Of a stretch of DNA of 64,000 bases, positions 58,590 through 64,000 are shown in pieces. How positions within the stretch are numbered: the first letter of the stretch is position 1; the number at the start of each line of letters is the position of its first letter. This DNA comes from Lachnospiraceae bacterium (lineage in GTDB: Bacteria > Bacillota > Clostridia > Lachnospirales > Lachnospiraceae), in contig JAFZUW010000026.1 of the NCBI GenBank assembly GCA_017618195.1, positions 22,876 through 86,875 on the forward strand, given 5' to 3'. Below the pieces are notes generated by a model, which was not told the DNA's origin, searched no databases, and saw only the letters and a program-made list of their open reading frames with translations. The translations under genes were made by a program, and so were the position numbers.

Positions 58590-60734
58590 ATGAGTATGAT
58601 TCGGAGAATCAGAATCTGGCTGATCGCTTTGCTGGCGGTATGCCTCCTTTGCGCCGTAAACATGACGGCGTTTGCGGAAGAGATTGAAGGGTCGTTTCCG
58701 TATACGACGTCGGGCGTTGACGGGGAGAAAAGCGAGAAGGTTTGCAATTTTACATATCGGGACAGCTTCTTCAGCTGCTCTTCATACGAGCTGAACATGG
58801 ATCTTACGGCAATGTCCATCCGTATGGCGCTTGCGGGCGTCGGAATCGGCGATGACGCACAGCCGACGAGACTCTTGCCGGTATTCGACCAGCTCGGCGT
58901 CAAATACACCGAGGACACCGTTCATTACGTGAAACCGGGCGCCGATACGATCGGATATGCCTTCGGCGAACGGCAGATCAGCGAAACGGAGTCGGTAGTC
59001 GTTGTCGTGATCCGCGGAGGCAACTATAAAAAGGAGTGGGCGAGCAATTTTACGCTCGGCACCGGCAAATTCCATAAGGGCTTTACGGAAGCGGCTCAGG
59101 TCGTTACCGATGCGCTTACCGAGTATATTAAGGGAATGCCTTCGGACAAGAAGATTTCCGTATGGATCTCGGGCTTTTCGCGCGGCGCCGCGGTAACCAA
59201 CATGACCGCATACAACCTCGATAATCTTGCGGACAAGGGCGGACTCGGACCGGTAAAGCCCGAGAACATCTACGCGTTCTGCTTTGAGTCTCCGCAGGTT
59301 TCAAGAGAAGCAAAGCCCGGTGATGAGCAGGCGTTATATCATAACATTTTCTCTTTTGTAAACGAGATCGATCCGGTTACGAAGGTTGCGCCGTCGGGAT
59401 GGGAGTACGGCCGCTACGGCATTTCTTTCTTCCTTCCTTCTGTTTTGAACTGCGACACTTATTATGACATGCTTCCGAACGTGCAGAAGCTGTTCTGCGA
59501 ATATGCGGGCGTTGATACGTACCTCCTTTTCAACGAGGGAGGACAGGCGGTTCTTCTGGACCGCGCGCTTAAGAAGATTACGGACTTTGTCGGGTCACCT
59601 GCATTGTACGTGCAGTTTCTTCAGAATGCGGCACGCTCGCTTGTGCTCGGAGAGGATACCGGAAGCAATGCGATGATCAACTTCATCAAACCGATGGTGG
59701 AGGATTTCGTTGACAAGCGGCAGGAAAAGGATGACGGCGATTCGGTTGTCAATCTCGGCGTCGCGCATGCGCCTGAACTTTGTATGGCATGGATCGATAC
59801 GATCGGCGACGGATCGGTGCTTCTGACATGTAAGGACAGATATGAATACTTTACACTGGACGCCGGCGGAAGCGTAACGGTATATGACGCATCCGGAAAG
59901 AAAGTGGCATCCGGAAACGGAAGCGAGACGGAGATCGACGAAACCGCGCATATCGGAGCTTCCTACGGAATGAGCAAGGAATTCCTGTTTGCTTATCGGG
60001 AAGGGGAGACGTATTATGCTTTGATCGAGCCGGGCAAGAAGGTGAAGACCGATCTGTTCTGTTCGGTTTATGACCGTATATACGGCAAGGACCGTCACGG
60101 CATACAGTATTCGGGCGTTCAGATCAAGAAGGACGAAGCGGCCGTTTTTAAGGCCGATGCGAAAGAAGCAAAGCTTTATGTGTGTCAGCAGAAGGACGCG
60201 AAAGAACTTCTGAACAAACTGATCGCAGGCGAAACGGTTACCGCTTCGGTGACCTCGCCGAAGAGCGTCATCAAAGATACGATCGCCAATCCGACCGGTC
60301 AGGTCATCATCGCGGTTGAGCCGACGCCCACGCCGACGCCCACCCCGGTTCCGACACCTACGCCGATTCCGACGCCGACGCCCGAACCGGAACCCGAACC
60401 GCTTCCGACGAAGGTCGGAAACGGTATCTTAAAGATTCTGCTGATCATCGGCGTAACGCTCGTATTTGCCGCAATGGGAGTCGTACTCTCGAAAGTGTAT
60501 CTCGATAAGCGCCGCAGACGTCATATTGGCGGTGCGCCCGCGGATCATGCAAAGGAAACGGCTGCAGCGGAAAATACGAAGAACGAAACGCCTTCGGAGG
60601 AAACACCGGCGGATGCCGAAGCGGACAAGGCGCCTTCGGAGGATGTCTCAGCGGAGCCCGAAGCGGAAGCTTCTTCAGTTGAGGATGTCGGGGATACCGA
60701 CCCGAAATCCGACGGTTCCGAAGGAACCGAATAG
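58590..60734 (+). CDS. Secreted lipase-like alpha/beta hydrolase anchored by a C-terminal membrane helix
   Basis: A 714-residue exported protein. ATG 58590 follows AAGGAG and gives the signal peptide MSMIRRIRIWLIALLAVCLLCAVNMTAFAEE; 58596 is an alternative. The hydrolase region has VVVVVIRGGNYKKEWASNF and the nucleophile elbow ISGFSRGAAVTNMTAYN (Ser197 in GFSRG), like class 3 lipases and Mbeg1-like proteins, then FCFESPQVSREAKPGDEQ and SFVNEIDPVTKVAP. Residues 400-590 are beta-rich. A Thr/Pro stalk (PTPTPTPVPTPTPIPTPTP) leads to a membrane helix (ILKILLIIGVTLVFAAMGVVL), a basic stop (KRRRRH) and an acidic cytoplasmic tail. Tail anchoring rather than sortase display follows. The substrate is unknown. 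Confidence 0.85.
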   Translation: MSMIRRIRIWLIALLAVCLLCAVNMTAFAEEIEGSFPYTTSGVDGEKSEKVCNFTYRDSFFSCSSYELNMDLTAMSIRMALAGVGIGDDAQPTRLLPVFDQLGVKYTEDTVHYVKPGADTIGYAFGERQISETESVVVVVIRGGNYKKEWASNFTLGTGKFHKGFTEAAQVVTDALTEYIKGMPSDKKISVWISGFSRGAAVTNMTAYNLDNLADKGGLGPVKPENIYAFCFESPQVSREAKPGDEQALYHNIFSFVNEIDPVTKVAPSGWEYGRYGISFFLPSVLNCDTYYDMLPNVQKLFCEYAGVDTYLLFNEGGQAVLLDRALKKITDFVGSPALYVQFLQNAARSLVLGEDTGSNAMINFIKPMVEDFVDKRQEKDDGDSVVNLGVAHAPELCMAWIDTIGDGSVLLTCKDRYEYFTLDAGGSVTVYDASGKKVASGNGSETEIDETAHIGASYGMSKEFLFAYREGETYYALIEPGKKVKTDLFCSVYDRIYGKDRHGIQYSGVQIKKDEAAVFKADAKEAKLYVCQQKDAKELLNKLIAGETVTASVTSPKSVIKDTIANPTGQVIIAVEPTPTPTPTPVPTPTPIPTPTPEPEPEPLPTKVGNGILKILLIIGVTLVFAAMGVVLSKVYLDKRRRRHIGGAPADHAKETAAAENTKNETPSEETPADAEADKAPSEDVSAEPEAEASSVEDVGDTDPKSDGSEGTE
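60321..60408. repeat. Thr-Pro-encoding microrepeat in the lipase-like gene
   Basis: About 29 codons built from CCGACGCC-type hexamers encode the Thr/Pro then Glu/Pro stalk. Such runs are prone to length change in frame. Confidence 0.8.
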
Positions 60735-60750
60735 CGGTAACGGAATAATT

Positions 60751-60767
60751 TTCTCTTGAAAAGAGAA
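60751..60767. promoter_or_regulatory. Palindrome over the nagB -35 box (candidate operator)
   Basis: TTCTCTT-GAA-AAGAGAA is a perfect 7-bp inverted repeat that covers the -35 hexamer of the promoter below. Binding by a regulator there would block RNA polymerase. It has no T-run, so it is unlikely to terminate the previous gene. Confidence 0.45.
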
Positions 60768-60784
60768 CTGTTTTGCGCTAAAAT
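60756..60784 (+). promoter_or_regulatory. Promoter of nagB-glmM operon
   Basis: TTGAAA (60756-60761) and TAAAAT (60779-60784) with a 17-bp spacer; leader of about 65 nt before nagB. Confidence 0.75.
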
Positions 60785-60855
60785 TTTAAAGGATTTTTAT
60801 GCGGTTTCCGCTTGCGGAAGCAATAAATCCCAATCCCTTTGAAAGGAATAACACC

Positions 60856-61578
60856 ATGGAAGTAATTGTTTGCAAAAACTATGATGAAGTATCCGCCAAG
60901 TCAGCGGAAATCGTTGCTGCGGTAATTAAGGCAAAGCCGAACGGGGTGCTCGGTCTTGCAACCGGTTCCACGCCGGAAGGAATGTATGCAAAGCTTGTGG
61001 AGATGAACAAAAAAGGCGAGATCGATTTCTCCGGCATCACCACCGTTAACCTCGATGAGTATTATCCGATCAGCCCCGAGAACGACCAGAGCTATCGGTA
61101 TTTCATGAATAAGAACCTGTTCGACCATGTCAATATCGACAAGGCGAAGACCAACGTTCCGAACGGTGCGGCTCCCGACGGCGATGCCGAGGCTGCCCGC
61201 TACGAGGCTTACGTTCGTTCCCTCGGCGGAGCGGACATTCAGGTACTCGGAATCGGCCGTAACGGTCATATCGCGTTCAACGAGCCCGATACGGAGCTTG
61301 TTCCCGTAACGCACGTAACGAGCCTTACCGAAGATACGATCGACGCCAACGCCCGTTTCTTCGCAAGCGCCGCGGACGTTCCGACACACGCGCTTACAAT
61401 GGGTATGGGAACCATTCTTTCCGCGAAGAAGATCATCATTCTCGCGAACGGAAAGAACAAGCATGATGCGGTTATGCAGATGCTCAAGGGAACCGTAACG
61501 ACTTCCTGCCCGGCTTCCTTCCTGAATCTTCACGATGACGTTATCCTCGTATGTGACGAGGCATGCTATAACGGATAA
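60856..61578 (+). CDS. nagB: Glucosamine-6-phosphate deaminase
   Basis: A 240-residue enzyme converting glucosamine 6-phosphate to fructose 6-phosphate and ammonia. ATG 60856 follows GAAAGGAA; the frame opens back to 60799, where no ribosome site is seen. VLGLATGSTPEGMYAKLVEM, TVNLDEYYPISPENDQSYRYFMNKNLFDHV, VLGIGRNGHIAFNEPD (catalytic Asp-His-Glu region) and LTMGMGTILSAKKIIILANGKNKHDAV are all family signatures. The length matches the short, non-allosteric form. It is 29 bp before glmM: breakdown and synthesis of amino sugars share one operon, useful for balancing hexosamine flux into peptidoglycan. Confidence 0.96.
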   Translation: MEVIVCKNYDEVSAKSAEIVAAVIKAKPNGVLGLATGSTPEGMYAKLVEMNKKGEIDFSGITTVNLDEYYPISPENDQSYRYFMNKNLFDHVNIDKAKTNVPNGAAPDGDAEAARYEAYVRSLGGADIQVLGIGRNGHIAFNEPDTELVPVTHVTSLTEDTIDANARFFASAADVPTHALTMGMGTILSAKKIIILANGKNKHDAVMQMLKGTVTTSCPASFLNLHDDVILVCDEACYNG

Positions 61579-61607
61579 GAGAGGGCTTCGGCCCGGAAAG
61601 GATCTAT

Positions 61608-62960
61608 ATGGGTAAATATTTCGGAACCGACGGCTTCCGCGGCCGTTCGGGCATAGTGCTGACCGCGGAGCATGCATTTAAGATCGGGCGCTTTCTCGGC
61701 GCATATTACAGCAGGGATCATCATGCAAAGATCGTAATCGGCAAAGATACGAGAAGATCTTCCTACATGTATGAGAACGCTCTTGCGGCAGGCATTACCG
61801 CATCGGGCGCAGACGCTTATCTGCTTCACGTTACGACGACTCCGTGCGTATCGTACATCACGAGAACGGACCATTTCGACTGCGGCATTATGATCAGCGC
61901 AAGCCACAATCCGTTTATGGACAACGGTATCAAACTGATGAACGGCGACGGCGAGAAGATGGAGGATGAGGTTCAGGATCTCGTTGAGCAGTATCTGGAC
62001 GGTCTGTGCGACGAACCCGCGTTCGCGACCGGAGCCGACATCGGCTGCACGGTTGACTATTATACCGGACGAAACCGCTACATCGGTTATCTGACCAATG
62101 TTGCGACGAAGTCTTTCGAGAACCGCAAGGTTGCGCTTGACTGCGCAAACGGAAGCTCCTGGATGATCGCAAGATCCGTTTTCGACGCGCTCGGAGCGAA
62201 GACTTACGTTATCAACAACGAGCCCGACGGTATTAACGTTAACGAGAACTGCGGTTCGACACACATCAAAGGCCTTTGCGAGTATGTGAAGGAGAAGGGT
62301 GTGGACGTAGGCTTCGCATTTGACGGCGATGCGGACCGCTGTCTTGCCGTAGACGAGAACGGAAACGTTGTCGACGGCGACCAGATCATGTATATCTGCG
62401 CGAAGTACATGAAGAAGATCGGACAGCTTCCGAGCAATACCGTTGTTACGACGATCATGTCGAACTTCGGCCTTTACAAGGCGCTTGACCGTATCGGCAT
62501 CGACTATGAGAAGACCAAGGTCGGCGACCGTTACGTTTATGAGAACATGAAGGAAAAGGATCACATGATCGGCGGCGAGAACTCCGGACATGTTATTTTC
62601 CGTAAATATGCGCGTACCGGCGACGGCATCCTGACCGCGATCATGGTTATGATGGTTCTGATCGATACGCAGCTTCCGCTTTCCGCGCTTGCGGCTGAGG
62701 TTCCGCTTTATCCGCAGGTACTGAAGAACGTGGAAGTCGATGACAAGCAGGGCACGATGAACGATCCCGCCGTTACGCTTCAGGTTGAGGCATGCACGGC
62801 GTCTCTCGGCGACAACGGCCGCGTGCTTCTTCGTGCGAGCGGCACCGAGGAAGTGCTCCGCGTTATGTCCGAGGCGGGTACCTATGAAGAGTGCAATGCC
62901 GAAGTGGATAAGATCATTGATGCAATCCGCAAGTCCGGACATCTCCTGAAGGTTCGATAA
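61608..62960 (+). CDS. glmM: Phosphoglucosamine mutase
   Basis: A 450-residue phosphohexomutase that interconverts glucosamine 6- and 1-phosphate for UDP-GlcNAc. MGKYFGTDGFRGRSG, the phosphoserine loop IMISASHNPFMDNGIKLM (Ser99), the metal loop FDGDADRCLAVDENG, GGENSGH and the phosphate loop RASGTEEVLRVM are present in order. The last motif is normally RPSGTEP; here Ala and Glu replace both Pro residues. The spacing and length suit GlmM, and the neighbouring nagB supports that over phosphomannomutase. AAAGGA ribosome site. Confidence 0.92.
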   Translation: MGKYFGTDGFRGRSGIVLTAEHAFKIGRFLGAYYSRDHHAKIVIGKDTRRSSYMYENALAAGITASGADAYLLHVTTTPCVSYITRTDHFDCGIMISASHNPFMDNGIKLMNGDGEKMEDEVQDLVEQYLDGLCDEPAFATGADIGCTVDYYTGRNRYIGYLTNVATKSFENRKVALDCANGSSWMIARSVFDALGAKTYVINNEPDGINVNENCGSTHIKGLCEYVKEKGVDVGFAFDGDADRCLAVDENGNVVDGDQIMYICAKYMKKIGQLPSNTVVTTIMSNFGLYKALDRIGIDYEKTKVGDRYVYENMKEKDHMIGGENSGHVIFRKYARTGDGILTAIMVMMVLIDTQLPLSALAAEVPLYPQVLKNVEVDDKQGTMNDPAVTLQVEACTASLGDNGRVLLRASGTEEVLRVMSEAGTYEECNAEVDKIIDAIRKSGHLLKVR

Positions 62961-63025
62961 AACGTCCGGAAAGGATTGTCCGCATCGGCCCGAACGGACC
63001 CCTGCGGGAAGAAAGAGAGGATTAT

Positions 63026-63703
63026 ATGGGCAGTATTCAGATGAAGGTTTCGGAATTGTTCGAGCCCGGACATACGCTTGCGTGGCATTGGCTTTCGCAG
63101 GTAACGTATCCGTGGGAGATTCTTCCGAAGATCAAGGAAATCATTCTCACGGTCGGCGCAACGCTCGATCCGGAGAAATACGATCATCCCGAGGAAGGCG
63201 TATGGATTGCGAAGAGTGCGAAGGTTTATCCTTCCGCATACATCGGCGCTCCTTGCATCATCGGTGAAAATACCGAAGTAAGACACGGCGCATTTATCCG
63301 CGGAACCGCTTTGATCGGCGACGGCTGTGTTGTCGGCAACTCCGTGGAACTTAAGAACGTGATCATTTCGGACGGCGTACAGGTGCCGCATTACAACTAT
63401 GTCGGCGATTCCGTACTCGGCTACAAATCCCACATGGGAGCCGGTTCGTTAACCTCCAACGTGAAGAGCGACAAGACGCTTGTTGTCGTAAAATCGCCGG
63501 AGCAGAGCATCGAGACCGGGCTTAAGAAGTTCGGCGCAATGCTCGGAGACTTCGTGGAAGTCGGATGCAACAGCGTCCTGAATCCGGGTACCGTGATCGG
63601 AAGCCACTCAAATGTTTATCCGACCTCGTCCGTTCGCGGCGTGATCCCTTCGGACAGCATCTTTAAGAGCGGCAAAGGCGTGGAAATCGTAAGCAAGAAT
63701 TAA
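63026..63703 (+). CDS. Left-handed beta-helix acyltransferase-like protein (UDP-GlcNAc pyrophosphorylase-related)
   Basis: A 225-residue protein. About 60 helical residues (MKVSELFEPGHTLAWHWLSQVTYPWEILPKIKEII) precede hexapeptide repeats of a left-handed beta-helix (WIAKSAKVYPSAYIGAPCIIGENTEVRHGAFIRGTALIGDGCVVGNSVELKNVIISDGVQV, then AMLGDFVEVGCNSVLNPGTVIG). It resembles the C-terminal half of GlmU and of sugar nucleotidyltransferases but has no nucleotidyltransferase domain. As third gene after nagB-glmM it probably acts on amino-sugar phosphates, for example acetylating glucosamine 1-phosphate; that is an inference. GAGAGGA ribosome site 65 bp after glmM. Confidence 0.8.
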   Translation: MGSIQMKVSELFEPGHTLAWHWLSQVTYPWEILPKIKEIILTVGATLDPEKYDHPEEGVWIAKSAKVYPSAYIGAPCIIGENTEVRHGAFIRGTALIGDGCVVGNSVELKNVIISDGVQVPHYNYVGDSVLGYKSHMGAGSLTSNVKSDKTLVVVKSPEQSIETGLKKFGAMLGDFVEVGCNSVLNPGTVIGSHSNVYPTSSVRGVIPSDSIFKSGKGVEIVSKN

Positions 63704-63773
63704 GAGAGAAAGCAGGAGACGAAAGCCCAATGTCATTAAGATAACGACATTGAAATAACGAGAGTTTATGAAC

Positions 63774-63817
63774 ACGGGACGAAAGAGGTCATTTTCTTTC
63801 GTCCCGTTGCTTTTTTA
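63774..63817 (+). terminator. Intrinsic terminator of the nagB-glmM operon
   Basis: ACGGGACGAAAGA (63774-63786) and TCTTTCGTCCCGT (63795-63807) form a perfect 13-bp stem around an 8-nt loop, followed by TGCTTTTTT. Just upstream, CAATGTC/GACATTG (63728-63752) forms a second small hairpin. Confidence 0.95.
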
Positions 63818-63830
63818 TGCACCATTAATA

Positions 63831-63851
63831 AGCAGAGGCAGTTCCTCTGCT
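63831..63851. other. Perfect hairpin between operons
   Basis: AGCAGAGG and CCTCTGCT form an 8-bp stem with a CAGTT loop, followed by CAAAAAATTTTT. It may be a spare terminator or an operator before the next unit. Confidence 0.45.
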
Positions 63852-63896
63852 CAAAAAATTTTTACGCAATTCATCAAATCTATGCTATCCTATAAA

Positions 63897-64000
63897 GGAA
63901 GCCTTGAAAGGTCTTTGCTGAAGGCGTCCGTTCCCTGTGTCGGTCCGGGCGTATGGGAATCAGATTTCTGGCAACGACCGCTTCCAACTCAGGTGGTGAG
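63897..64000 (+). ncRNA. Possible structured RNA or leader, cut by the right edge
   Basis: A TATCCT/TATAAA region (63886-63896), preceded by TTTTTACG, could be a promoter. Right after it GGAAGC (63897-63902) and GGTC (63910-63913) can pair with GACC (63976-63979) and GCTTCC (63980-63985), closing a domain that holds an inner TTCCC/GGGAA stem (63931-63935, 63955-63959). No coding frame fits. It could be a 6S-like or other small RNA, or the leader of the next gene. I could not match it to a known family. Confidence 0.35.

Noticed and set aside
63960-64000. T-box riboswitch at the right edge, suggested by a TTCCAACT...GGTGG string
   Set aside because: The TGGNACCGCG core is not present before the edge and no Stem I landmarks were found. 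It was kept only as an unidentified possible RNA.
1-64000. CRISPR arrays, tRNA or rRNA genes, insertion sequences, prophage genes
   Set aside because: No regular spacer-repeat pattern, cloverleaf, rRNA core sequence or transposase/integrase motif was found in reading the window.

Overview
The window looks like a chromosomal segment of a Gram-positive, meso-DAP-type member of the Clostridia, most likely Lachnospiraceae. The evidence is the gene order nusB-xseA-xseB-ispA-dxs-tlyA-nadK-argR-recN, the block priA-def-fmt-rsmB-rlmN-prpC-prkC-rsgA-rpe, a short mraZ-to-ftsZ division cluster without ftsA, strong AGGAGG-type ribosome sites, lipoproteins and Sec-exported proteins, and a DNPR motif in MurE. 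No rRNA, recognisable tRNA, CRISPR array, phage or transposase gene was seen. This is mostly core chromosome with a few accessory islands.

Layout. 1-3.9 kb (minus strand): a large multispanning membrane protein that runs off the left edge, preceded by a small XRE-family regulator. 4.1-7.9 kb: a DUF885-type lipoprotein metallopeptidase, a UvrX-like Y-family polymerase and its YolD-like partner. 8.0-13.6 kb: an EF-G paralogue, a HAD phosphatase fused to a shikimate-kinase-like domain with a degenerate P-loop, aroQ, an Xaa-Pro peptidase and efp. 13.7-19.0 kb: three tandem exported serpins with different reactive loops, then an ECF sigma factor and a membrane partner. 19.1-29.0 kb: Asp23 protein and the nusB-to-recN block, with yebC inserted before recN. 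29.1-31.2 kb: glgA and a 690-bp intergenic region carrying two homologous long hairpins in inverted orientation. 31.2-43.3 kb: murE, then the priA-to-rpe block, including the PrkC/PrpC kinase-phosphatase pair. 43.4-45.5 kb: ychF and lgt. 45.7-54.8 kb: mraZ, rsmH, ftsL-like, pbp, murD, ftsW, ftsQ, ftsZ. 54.9-60.7 kb: a secreted-hydrolase island with a clostripain-family peptidase, a chymotrypsin-fold protease whose nucleophile position is Cys, and a C-terminally anchored lipase-like protein. 60.8-63.8 kb: nagB, glmM and a left-handed beta-helix protein, an amino-sugar module. The right edge may begin a structured RNA.

How the genes work together. Much of the window serves envelope growth: hexosamine entry (nagB, glmM), isoprenoid precursor supply (dxs, ispA), stem-peptide synthesis (murD, murE), lipoprotein maturation (lgt), septation (ftsL, pbp, ftsW, ftsQ, ftsZ) and muropeptide-sensing phosphorylation (prkC). 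Translation and ribosome maturation form the second theme (efp, EF-G-like, def, fmt, rsmB, rlmN, rsgA, rsmH, tlyA, ychF). The accessory theme is extracellular proteolysis and its control: clostripain, a 3C-like protease, a DUF885 peptidase and the serpins.

The most interesting items are the Cys-nucleophile protease at 57.7 kb, the three-serpin array next to an ECF system, the HAD/shikimate-kinase fusion with a broken Walker A motif, and the paired covarying hairpins upstream of murE. Functions are inferred from motifs read by eye. No homology search was run.
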